DNA of 64,000 nucleotides from Alternaria dauci (taxonomy: Eukaryota; Ascomycota; Dothideomycetes; Pleosporales; Pleosporaceae): contig NC_091278.1 in the NCBI RefSeq assembly GCF_042100115.1, positions 1,674,001 to 1,738,000 of the forward strand, written 5' to 3'. The notes below the pieces were generated by a model. It searched no databases. It was not told the origin of the DNA and was given only the letters and a program-made list of their open reading frames with translations. Positions 34,517 to 45,198 of this stretch are shown one piece after another. The stretch's first letter is position 1; each line of letters opens with the position of its first letter. A program made the translations under genes and the position numbers.

Positions 34517-35818
34517 CGTGTCAGCCCAGTGCTCGGTTTCAGAATTGGGGGGAAGGCAAGAGCAAATGGCACAAACAAAAGGGGATTAGAAATTAGGCCG
34601 GGCAAAGAGGCAGGAGAAAGTCGCAGCTCGACGTACATAAGGGCGTTTCAACACCGGACGACAGCCGGTGGGCACAGCCAAGTTGGCTCGACGACTAGCA
34701 GCGCGAACAGGTTGGCCGATGGTTGTAGGATGCACTGATGCAGCAGCACACGCCCAAGGTCCCTGGCCGCCGAGGGCGACAGGGGGTATCGCTGGGTGAG
34801 GGCACGGTGTACAGTCAACGCGATGTTTGCAGGCGACTCCCAGGGTATGCCCAGCACGATACCATGGACTGGTGGTGTGTGTAGTGGGGACGGCGAGGCA
34901 GCGAATGAGGCGGACAAGTGCGGGCGGGGGGCGAGGGAGAGCAGCGGGCGATGGGCCAGCAGAGGTGTAGAGCGTCGATGTGGTGCAGCGCTGGACAAGA
35001 GATGCACAGTAAGGATAGACGGCGAGGAGGGGTGAGGATTCGGTCGGGTCTAGAGAGCGTGTGTGTGTGTGTGCATGCTGCCGCCGCCCTGGTTTCGAGG
35101 TTTGCGCGGAGGGCGTCAGATTGCACTATGTCATCGCCCTCGCTTGGACCCGCGCAACCCTGCAGCACGCCGCCACTCAGCGCCCACCGCATAGAAACAG
35201 GGTCCGCTCGCTGCTCTGCATGTTTGGCTTTTTTTTGCTAGCTCGTCACGTTGCTGTAGATGATGTACTAGTCGCTCTGTAGATGATTTACTACTAATCA
35301 CCACGCGTGCATTTACGTTTCCACCTTTGACGCTTCACTCTGCTGCCACTTGCACGTCAGCACCATGGTACCCGCACACACGCTCCCGGCCTGTCAACCA
35401 ACGTCGCCCCGCTGCCTAGCCATGTCCCTAAGCTGCTACACACACCGTCCGCCGCCCAACTGACCCCGCTTAGGCAGGATAGCCCTGTGCTACCCAACTT
35501 GACCGCCAGGACTGCCCATGGCCTCGTCACTCGTCCGGTGCGACTCGCCCTGCGCGGGCCGACTCAGCTGCCCGTTCGGTTCGCGATCTTCGCTGTAAGA
35601 ACACGTCGTACAGATCCTGATGCGCACTGTACTGGTCTTCACCATCGATTGGTCTGCAAACATGGCATGGGCACCGGCAGCCGTCACATCACGTCTTCGG
35701 CATTTCTCAGCTACCGAAACAACTCTCGCGGTACTAATCCGCCCGATGCGCCGCAACGTAAGCTCTCGACATTGGCCACCGGTTGCTTTTTGCCTTTTGC
35801 CTCCCCCTCTCCGATGCT
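34517..35818. other. Intergenic, promoter side of the low-complexity gene
   Basis: 1.3 kb between two minus-strand genes, with a GT microsatellite near 35059-35073. Frames here are Arg/Cys/Ala-rich without domains, and I call no gene. Confidence 0.5.
35059..35073. repeat. (GT)n microsatellite
   Basis: About seven perfect GT units in intergenic DNA. Confidence 0.9.
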
Positions 35819-37576
35819 CTACACATCTTCGATCTGCTCCACCCGCGCAGCCTTACCACCGCCGCTTTTGATCGAGTCGGCATCGTCCGTCGCGTGATGA
35901 TGTCTGAGCTGCTTCGCCCGCGACCTGCTGGGGATGGTATCCTGAACACAACCCCTGATGATGCTGCCCTCGAACAACTCCCCCACAGACTCCAACCGCA
36001 CCCCCTTTGTCTCGGGCACGCAAAACACCGTCCAGATACCCATGACAATGCACAGCGACCCGAACAGAAGAAACGTCCCGTACGTAATGTTGTCCAGCAT
36101 CAGGGGAGTAATCTTTGCAATGACAAAGTTGAAGAGCCATTGCGTCATCAGCGAGGCCGCCATGAGCAACGACCGCACGTGGTTGGGACTGCACTCGGAC
36201 GCCAGCACAAACGGGATCGGGCCCCAGCCGAATGAGTAGAAGACAACAAAGAGATAGACGCAGATAATGGCAAAGATTGCGTTGCCGTCCAGGTCGCCAG
36301 TGGGTGGGTGGACTGCTTGGTTAACACCAATGTAGTACATCGCAAACGCTTGGCCAATCGATCCGATGATCAACGACCATTTGCGTCCCAGCTGCTCAGT
36401 AAAAGCCATCAGCCCAATTGCAGTCACGACGATCTTGACGATACCGTACACTCCAGTCGCCTAGTCGCACGTTAGCTCCTGACGCATGCAGTCTTTGTCG
36501 TATACTTACAAATAGTCCAGACGAGTTGCCAGTAAGGCCAATCTGACGGAAGATCTGAGGAGCATAGTAGTTGATCGAGTTTGTTCCCGTCCACTGCTGC
36601 CAGAACATGAGGATGACAACAAAGCTCGAGCGGTACAGCATCTTCTTGCTTGAGCAGGCAGACTTGAGTTGCGCAATCATGGGCATCTTCTCATGGCCGT
36701 TGAAGTCTGCAATGATTTCATCCAACTCCTGTATTACCTCTGGGTCTTCGACGCTCTTACCGCGCACATGAGCTAAAGCCTTGGCCGCTTGGCTCAGCTT
36801 GTTTTTCTCGACAAGCCAGCGGGGAGACTCGTTCATGAAGAGCATGCCTACAAGTAGGAAAGCGCCAGGGAGCATCTGCAGGGCAAATGGCACGCGCCAT
36901 TTAGTCGAGTCTGTAGGGCTAGTGATGTCGAGCGATATGCCGTAGTTGACGAAAAAGGACAGACATATACCGGTGACGTTGAAAAGTTGCTGCTCCACGT
37001 CAGTGGACCCATGCGGTCAGGCGGTGTAGACAAGACTTACCATGCACCCAATGCAGCGGCCTCGGATCGCCCTGGGCGCGTTTTCTCCAATGTACGTGGG
37101 GACGACTGCTGAAATCAAGCCAACGCCAAAACCACCAATCACACGTCCAACGTAGAGCTGGCCGAGGCTTGTTGTACCAAGCCCGCACAGGGTCTGAATC
37201 AAAGACCCAATGATGAAGATGATATCTGCCATGATGAGTGCCCATTTGCGGCCAAACGTGTCGGAAACGTAGAAACTGGTCATGGCGCCGAAGAAACATC
37301 CCGCCTGGAGAACAGAGACAATGTTTCCCTGTAAATTGGCAAAGTCTTTGCTGTCCTTGTCTAGGTTGAATGAGTGCTGGAATGCATCCATTGTCAAGAC
37401 ACCTGCAGTGCGGTTAGCGGCGGTCGTTGCATCTGCACGTGCAACAACATACCTCCGATGAGACCTGTGTCCCAACCAAACAGCATTCCACCAAAGGACG
37501 CCACGGCGGTGAGCACATAGGCTCGACGATACGTCTTGATGTCGGCCCACACCTCGGACATGTTGAGCTTCGCCAT
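35819..37576 (-). CDS. Sugar transporter of the major facilitator superfamily (sugar porter family)
   Basis: Proton-coupled or facilitative sugar uptake at the plasma membrane. Four exons, 37576-37453, 37402-37041, 36989-36510 and 36460-35819, give 535 residues. Intron 2 ends GAGCAG, so an acceptor three bases earlier (one extra Gln) is possible. Twelve membrane spans are expected. Family motifs: GWDTGLIGG in TM1, SDTFGRKWAL after TM2, YVGRVIGGFGVGLISAVVP in TM4, PESPRWL-type NESPRWLVEK after TM6, QQWTGTNSINYYAPQIF in TM7, FTEQLGRKW after TM8 and VPETKGVRLE after TM12. The cytoplasmic tail is 60 residues. Substrate (hexose, pentose, or a sugar acid) cannot be read from the sequence. Confidence 0.94.
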
Positions 37577-38631
37577 AATGGCAGCGTGTCGCAGGGTGAA
37601 TCAGATGTCGCACAGAAGATGCACAATCGAATGCGATGCAATGCGGCGCGACACGACAAACGTTCGGTAATGTCGACCAACGAAAATACTGCGGCAAACA
37701 TCCAACTATATATCGTCAGTTTCTCCAACCTCGCAGAGCCTAATTAGCGGACCCCCCGACCAAAACCCGCTGGCAAAAGGCGGCCAGTCGCCTTGGCTGT
37801 CGGCATAGTGCAAGGCGACGCCGGGGATGTGACGTGGGGATTTGTTCGTGGGGACTCCAGACGTGCCAGTTACAGATGGAGAGCCCCATAGCTAGTGGGT
37901 CGGCAGTGCGGATGCTAATTATCCCTCCATTCAAACGCCGTCGCCCGTTATTGTGTTGAGACTTTTGCATCCTTCCTTCGTCTGTAGTATGCACTCAGAC
38001 GAGTCAAAGGTTTGCATGGCCAAGAAATAGAATGAATCGCTGGCTGTACAGTGCGGATGCGGCGTCTGTGTGTGTGTGCGATGGATGCCCAGGTGCGAAG
38101 ATGTCGGGTGGCAGGCTAGGCACATGCTTAGCGCTCCTTGTGCATCGGCTTGTTTTGTGCATGTGAACACCAGAACAGCAGCAGGCCATCAACCTCGACA
38201 TGCGATGCACTTGCAATACAAAGACCGACTCCGCCTTCAATTCACGCTGTTCGCCTTGCTCTCCACATTCCGTTCAAAGACCGACCCCAGATTCTTCTCC
38301 TCCGCATCTTGCCTCCGCACGGGAGCTAGGCGATTGGAACCGCGACAAGCTTCTCATTGGCCCAGCGGCCAAGTATTCATACGCCGAAGCCAGCTCGTCA
38401 ACTCCGACGCTACTTGCTGTGGTCCCCTGAGCCGATGTACGACCGCAAGGACAGTTATAAAGGCGGTATCGGTAGCGCTCTAGATGGGTCACGAAAAGAT
38501 CGCTCGAGTGCAACAAAGTAGACACATTTGGTGAGAGGCAGGTGACAGGGGTGCTAATGTTTTCATTCTCTTCATTACTCAGGTTGGAATACAAGTGTCG
38601 TCAACTGTAAAATCGGGTCCTCAACCACCAA
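37577..38631. promoter_or_regulatory. Intergenic, presumed transporter promoter
   Basis: 1,055 bases between the transporter start and the dehydrogenase stop, both minus strand. A GTGTGTGT stretch lies near 38066-38076. No supported gene. Confidence 0.5.
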
Positions 38632-39736
38632 CTATAGGTTTGCTTTGTCCTTCTGTTCGGGCACTTGTGTCAACAGCTTATCGCTCTTGATCGCCGACTT
38701 CAGGTTGTCCAAAACCAGTATCTCCATGTCACGCTGGGAAGAGTTAGCTCGTATTCTCTCCCACTTCACTAGACAGAACGACTTACCTGTGTCTCGTATG
38801 TAGCCGTTCCAACATGTGGCAGCAACACCGCGTTCTCGCATTCCAGTAGCCCTGGGTGAATCTTGGGCTCCTCCTCAAACACATCCAGCCCACATGTCCA
38901 GACCTTGCCGCTCTTCAGCGCATCGACCAAAGCTGCTTCGTCGATCAATGCACCTCGTGCAGTGTTCACGATGACCACGCCATCCTTCATCGCGTTGAAT
39001 TGTTCCTTGCCAATGATATGTGTGGTCGAAGGGTTGAGCGCCAAGTTCAGACTGAGGACGTCGGATGTCTTGAGTAGCTCATCAAAAGTGACGTACTTTG
39101 CGCCATTCTCCTCGCTAGCTGGGAGCTGGTGACGGTTGTGGTATTGTATCTTCATGCCGAACGCCTTTGCGCGATGTGCGACCGCTGAGCCAATACCACC
39201 CATGCCTAGGATACCGAGTGTCTTGTTCTTGGGGTCGTGACCGAGGGAGAAGTTGCCGCGCCACTTGCCTGCCAGATATGTCAGCTTTGCTTCAACAAAG
39301 GGCAAGCTTACAAACCATTGTTGACTGCCATGTACGACTGCTTGATGTTTCGGAGTGCGCCCAACATGAGCCAGATGGCGACATCTGCAGTCGCGTCGTT
39401 GACCGCTATCGGTGTGCTTGATACTGATATTCCTCTCTTTGTGCATGCTGCGACGTCGATGTTGTTGTATCCGGCGCCGTTGTGGCAGATGTACTTCAGG
39501 CTCTTGGGCAGAGCGTCAAGCAACTCGGCGTTGAAGTCTCCGGTAATCGGATTCGAGTCGTTGCTTCGGTACAGGGCATACACACCGTCGAATTCGCCAC
39601 TCTTGCACTTTGAGAGGAAGTCTTCGCGGTTGCCATTGGGGTACTCGTGCAGCTTCGAGGCTACCTCTGAACACTGCTGCCATTCTTTCTGGGCATGTGA
39701 CAGTTTGCCGATGAGAAGTGCTGCTCGTTGTGACAT
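38632..39736 (-). CDS. D-isomer-specific 2-hydroxyacid dehydrogenase (glyoxylate/hydroxypyruvate reductase-like)
   Basis: NAD(P)H-dependent reduction of glyoxylate, hydroxypyruvate or a related 2-keto acid. Exons 39736-39316, 39268-38787 and 38733-38632 give 334 residues. The first donor is GTTTGT; the nearby GTAAGC donor would break the frame. Blocks seen: CHNGAGYNNIDVAAC, TADVAIWLMLGALR, GKWRGNFSLGHDPKNKTLGI, the dinucleotide site GMGGIG, and the catalytic Arg (VNTARGALIDE), Glu (GLDVFEEEP) and His (LLPHVGTATYET). GKWRG and the H-x3-TAT ending place it with the fungal Gor1/putative D-mandelate dehydrogenase group. The start is the MSQRAALLIG ATG; an upstream in-frame ATG adds 29 residues with no family match. 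No targeting signal is seen. Confidence 0.94.
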
Positions 39737-40680
39737 GGTGAATGTGTGTTTGTGGAAGTGGTGACGATGCAATCGAGTGCTTTGAGAGGATGGAGGGGTC
39801 AAGGGGAACAAGTTGCCGGACAACGATGTCTTGAGCGCAGCGGCATTTGGAAACCTTTTATTGCGCGCTGCCCAGCTCCACCACCACGGAGCTGTCCCGA
39901 CCGGTCTATTTCGGACCGAACTTTGTTATAGAGAATTGCAGCGTGGTAATTTACCTCGCTCAATTGACAGCATAGCAGTTTGCTGTTTCACAGCGTCCCG
40001 AAAACCGTGCCGCTACAAACATGGTGTCTGGTGTATCGCGATGATGCAACCCCACCATCGCTGCCTCGGCTGCCCCGCCATCGTCGTATCTCAGGTCAGA
40101 TAAAAGCTTCTAATCATCAAACATAGTCAGCTACACAAGACTACGTCCAGAAGACAGAGAGCTTTCACTATTTCTCCTGAAATACACATTGTTCTAATAG
40201 TCCAACGTTACAGATCGAAAAGGAACCCAAGCTCGTGTCATCGGCATCTGACGCACAAGACCACACAAAAGTTCAAACGCCGACAAAACACGTGAGCGCA
40301 CTAACCGCAATCACGCTCAACATGGCCGAAAGGAGCAAGCGTCATTTCGGCGCATCGGCGATCTGTCATCTCCCGAGCCGAGCCAGATCCGGCTTCCAGA
40401 CTCCCACCGAACGCCTTCCAGTATGTTAGGCAGCAAGGCAAACATGAACATGTGCTGCCTGCTTCAGCCTGGCTGCAAGCGAAGGGCAGAAACTCACGAA
40501 ACAGAAGATGTGTGTATGCGTGGAATTCTGTTGAAGCGCCTAATGAGCGAGCACTTCAATCCTGCCCAGGTGAATGAACATATAAGCTCGTCTTGTTCCA
40601 TGACAATGTAGCATTCGAGTTCATCGCTAGTGATCCGTATCTTCCATCCGAGCAATAGTCATCACAAACGAACATCAAAC
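39737..40680. promoter_or_regulatory. Divergent promoter region (dehydrogenase / NmrA-like reductase)
   Basis: 944 bases between the two starts. No supported gene and no named motif. Confidence 0.5.
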
Positions 40681-41873
40681 ATGGAGCTCAAACGCATAGC
40701 AGTCCTTGGGGTATGTCTACTCATCTAGACGGTCTGCAAGCCTCTCAGAGTTAACGCCAGCCCAACCGCAGCCAGGAGGAAACGTAGGCAACACCATCAT
40801 CACCGAACTCCGCAAAGACGGGCCGCGATTCACCATCACAGCCATCACGCGCTCAACATCGTCCTACACACCACCTTCTACAACCATTGCCCACCGAACC
40901 GTGGATTACACATCCTTCTCTTCTCTACTAGCCGCGTTTCAGGGTCAAGATGCAGTATTGAACTGCGTCACGGGTAGTGCCACGCAATACGAGCCGTCCA
41001 AGCTCATTATCGACGCAGCGGTTGCTGTAGGCGTCAAATTCTTCTTCGCCAATGAGTTTGTTGGAGATGTTACACGCAAGGAGTTTACAAGATTGCCAGA
41101 AGCTTTTGTAGGCGCCAAGTGCAGGATTCGGGAGTATTTAGAGGAGCTGGGGCGGGAAAAAAAGATGGCGTGGGCAAGCTTGAACGGAGGACCGTTTTTT
41201 GATATGTGTATGTTCTCTTGGACATGAAGGCCTTTCTGTTTGCAAGAATGATACTAACACATCTAATACAGGGCTCATGAAGGGACCCGCAGGCTTCGGT
41301 AAGTCATTCGATCCATCTATCTGACCTACTATTTCACTCTGCTCACCTTCCGTGCCAGACATGCCCAATCGCCACGCTCGTATCTACGGCACCGGAAACG
41401 AGCCCTTGCACTGGACCCCTCTTGCCATAATCGGTCTCGCTGCTGGAAATATGCTCCGCAATCCCCTTTCTATCATCAATCGGCCCATTCTCATCTGTCC
41501 TTTCCCACACCTCACGCAAAACGTGTTACTGCGCACACTGGAAAAGCTTCTTGGTACGACTTTCAGCGTGGAGCATGTCGATGTGCAGAAGATTCACCGA
41601 CATGCTTTGGTCGTGCTGGAGAAGTGGAAGGAAGGCGGTGAACAAGAAGAAGGAAAAGCACAAATGGGCAAAGCAATCAAGGGACTGGCGATATGTAACC
41701 AGTTTGATGAAAGTGAGGACAAGGCGAAACATCTTGGTCAGACTTTTCAGAATGAGATCGTTGGGGTGAAGATCATGCAGGTGGAAGACGCAGTAAAGGA
41801 TGCGCTGGAGCGATATGGGAATGAGTGTCAAGTTGTCCAGGGTATGTTCACTGTGGAAGCTTGCGAAATATAA
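40681..41873 (+). CDS. NmrA-like / isoflavone-reductase-like NAD(P)-binding protein
   Basis: Atypical short-chain reductase family; members are NADPH reductases of aromatic compounds or redox-sensing regulators. Four exons, 40681-40710, 40772-41207, 41272-41298 and 41359-41873, give 335 residues. The first intron splits the cofactor loop exactly: MELKRIAVLG joins PGGNVGNTII to make G-x2-G-x2-G. An early basic residue (ITRSTSS) after beta-2 favours NADPH. FFFANEFVGDV is the usual NmrA/PCBER pattern in place of the catalytic Tyr region, followed by the conserved Lys in GAKCRIREYL. Exon 3 is only 27 bases (WLMKGPAGF). The C-terminal substrate part is less conserved. Substrate unknown. It converges on the next regulator gene. 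Confidence 0.88.
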
Positions 41874-42195
41874 ATTGCGCACCGCTGTTAGCATGTCGCT
41901 CAGACTTGTGATACCATCGGCATATCTGTGCTTGGGGCGGAAACAACAAAGCGGGATTACATTCATTAAAATTGAGAGAAACAGTAGATCTCATGGAGAA
42001 CAAATTCGTACACTAAACTGTATGATTGTTTCATGTTGCACAGACGAACAATGCGACTGCTAGTGCTGACCGTTCAGCAATACCGCTATCTATATTTTTA
42101 CCGCCTGGAATGACTGCTATGAAACGTTCCATGTCTACATTCCTTTTATACATTATATTTTTGGCAATATAAAACACCACTTAGCTACCACCGAA
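41874..42195. other. Intergenic, convergent 3' ends
   Basis: 322 bases, AT-rich toward 42080-42180, between converging stop codons. Nothing else is seen. Confidence 0.5.
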
Positions 42196-45100
42196 CTAGT
42201 GCCCTTGATAATCACTTCGGTCTCCACCCAGTCTCTGTTGCTGTCCCAGATCGAGATCTTCAAACGCCGCCGGATCCCATTCCCATTGATCGAAAGTCGC
42301 CTCGTAAGGATTTCCATAGAAAAGGTTCAGTGGCTGTCCAAAACCCATCAACTCAGCATTAGGATCGTTTAGGTTTTCACTTACGGAGATGTCGCTGTGA
42401 TAAAAGTTGCCTGTATTGGATTGCGTGTAGGAGTCGTTGCTGTTAAATGGATCAGCGGCTGGCCAAACGACATCCAACTGTTGCAATGCAAGAGGTTGAC
42501 TGTACGACGGATGTTGCTGCTGCAAGTCCGCGGTTGTGTCCTGTGTATGGTGTTGTTTTTGGTGCTGATCAGTCGGCTGTGGTTGGGGTAGTTGCCGATG
42601 GGCCGCGTCTTGTTTACTCTGCTTGCTCAATACCTTAGCCACAACGTTGTATGCCCTCTCGCTAATCGCGTCAACCGACTTCATCGAACTTAGCCACCTT
42701 ATAAGCTTGTCGACGCAGGATGTGATATGTGACTTTTCGATTGTCAAGTGGATGCCATCCAGCGACAGCTCAAGAAGTAAGACTGTAAGTGCTTGCATGA
42801 CTACGCATGGTGATTAGCTGTATCGGTTACTACAGGATCTTAGAGACGTACTCATATGAACAGCACACCACCACGGACCATTCCTGTAATACCACGCAAG
42901 GTTTGGGGGGTCTGGCAACATGGAGGTGATATCCAAAGCTGCGCCTATGCAGGCCTCTGCGGTTTTCTGGTTGAACCGAATCGATTCTGCGCTCTGCCCC
43001 TTTATGCGCAGGTCCAGCCGGCATATACAGGGCCGAGTGATGCAGATTTTAGCGCTGTGGTAGTATAGATACAGTAACAGCTGCTCTCGACTCAGATCGT
43101 GCCCTGACGCAGCGGCAGTTGCCGCTACTGAACCTTGAGACAGAGAATGCAAAGCCCAAGTTTCCAATTCGTCAGATAGCGACGCAATCTCTTTCTGCGC
43201 AGCCTTCCATGACTTGGCAGACTTCTGTGCAGAGTACAGACCAGATAGGATCTTGTTCATAAGAATATCGAGCCTAACGTAGGCTACATAGAACGGGTCC
43301 ACGCTCGCATTGGGTGCCGGTTCACCAGCAGAGGATTCGGAAACCCGAGTTACTGCAGGAGAAGTGGTCGTCTCACGTGACATCGTCTCCATTTCAGTTC
43401 CTTTCGTGCCCGGTGGCGGTACTGTACAGTCTATGGCACTTACAGTGCAAGGACGCCCTGTTATTGAGGTGATGACACATTCAATGGAGTAAAGTGACCA
43501 CCAGATCTGGTTCAGGGTCTTCCGCCTCTGGGGAGACATGGAAGGATCCTCGTGTCTAAGGTGCAGACCCGCAGCTTGTGCATGGCGGAGGGCGATACCG
43601 ATCATGTACCAAGCTCTGTAAACTCACCGTCAGCACGCGCACATATCGTACAATTCATTGGGCTTTTGTATACCCTAAAGGTATTTGCTGTATGTCATGT
43701 TGGCGTTCGCTGTTATAAAACAAGACGAATACCTTGAGGGTGATTTCTACTGTGTGGCTGGGGCGAGACATACCTGCTGACATGTCCAATTGTCAGATAG
43801 TATAGAGAGAGAAGCCCAAACGCCTAGACCGATGTCAGAGCTTCTCGTTACAATTCCGAAAGGAACCCACCTGTATCACTGTTTGATCCGGTTGCGCGAC
43901 TAAGGTGTTGATGGACTGGAGCTGCAAAAGATGTACTGCTCTCCACATGTACACTAGATGGTCGTGGTCATCGGCCCGCCACTCTGCACTGATGAGATGT
44001 GAGTAGCGTGTACCGATGGCCAAAACGAGATTCATGACAGCTTTCCACTTCGGACATGCGACCGATGCAGCACTGCTTCGATCTCCCCTGAAGAACGTGT
44101 GCAGCTGATGTTCGAAAATGTCACCTAGGATTGGAAACGGACTGTGTACGATCACTTTGTAGTACTCGAAAAGACGTTCGGCCGTATCAGCAGAAGGTAT
44201 TACATGTGGGTCACCAATATCAATGTCGATGTTGGATTTGTCAAGATAGAAGTAGCAGCCAGGGAACTGGTCATTGTCGGGAGGTTGCTGGTCGCCGCTG
44301 TGGTGTTGACGCTCTCGGAGTGCTTCAGCACGCTGGTTGAAGGCATCGCCGTCGGCCCCAGGTGGCCCATATGGGATATCGGGGGACTCGCCTTCGGGAT
44401 GTTCAATCTTGGTTCCAAGGGCTCGGAGCCACTGAACTTGCGAGTTGCGGCCCATATAGCCCGTGTTATCTGCCTGTTCGATGCGCAAAATGTCCTCCTG
44501 GACAAAATCCAGGTCTTCGTTCGAACCAACAGAAACAGAGACGTTGGCTTCGCCGCCGTCTGCAGAGGTAGTGCTCGGAGCGTCGTCATTGGCATGAGAT
44601 GATGAGGCTCTTCTTGCCCGCTTACTACGCAACAGCGCAGGGGTTGGTAGAGGAGGGGGAGTGTCATCTTCGAAGGATGCCAACGTTTCCTCGATCTTCT
44701 TCTTGCTCGCATCATCGAGCTGACTGCTGACATCGAGCAAGAGCTCGGTTAATGTATGCAATTTGCGCTGCGCCCTTTTACTTGTCAGACGAATAAGTAG
44801 AGCAGATAGACAATGACATGGACCGACCCTTTGAGGCGGTCCTTGCGCTCCAGATCGTAGTGACAACTATAGTGGTGTTTGTCACAATTGTCGCAACGCG
44901 GACGAGTACCAGAGCATTTCACCTCTGGAGATAGAGTCAGCAAGCTGGAGCTGGGCGAGGTACAGACAAGAGTTCAGGCCCACTTCTTTTGCGACACTGG
45001 GTACACTAGCGGAAGTTAGCGCCGGCCCAATTTAAATAGTCAAAGGCCTTTACTTGCGGCTTTGCTCACTACTTCGCCACGAACTCGAGGGGCTCGTGTG

Positions 45101-45198
45101 GCGGGCGGCAGATGGTAATTCTGCCCGGGTATTCTTGGTATGGCCACCTTTGGCTCCCTGGAGTTGGAGCCCTCCGGCGGATAGCGGTTGTGATTCAT
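42196..45198 (-). CDS. Zn2Cys6 transcription factor, seven exons with a 22-base micro-exon
   Basis: Nuclear regulator, 858 residues. Exons: 45198-45070, 45005-44984, 44924-44828, 44780-43871, 43823-43774, 43615-42852 and 42800-42196. The zinc cluster C44-x2-C47-x6-C54-x6-C61-x2-C64-x6-C71 is assembled from exon 2 (22 bases, CTQCRKR) and exon 3 (KVKCSGTRPRCDNC). The spacing is exact only with these splice choices. A coiled segment RAQRKLHTLTELLLDV follows. The fungal-specific domain starts near ERLFEYYKVIVHSPFPILGD and contains NQIWWSLYSIECVITSITGR. The C-terminus is Gln/His-rich and acidic (DQWEWDPAAFEDLDL), a likely activation region. An upstream in-frame ATG (45237) would add 13 residues. 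Target genes are unknown; the adjacent reductase, dehydrogenase and sugar transporter are candidates. Confidence 0.88.

Noticed and set aside
39308..39823. Upstream ATG for the 2-hydroxyacid dehydrogenase (29 extra residues)
   Set aside because: The extra residues have no family match, and the internal ATG gives the usual N-terminus and length.
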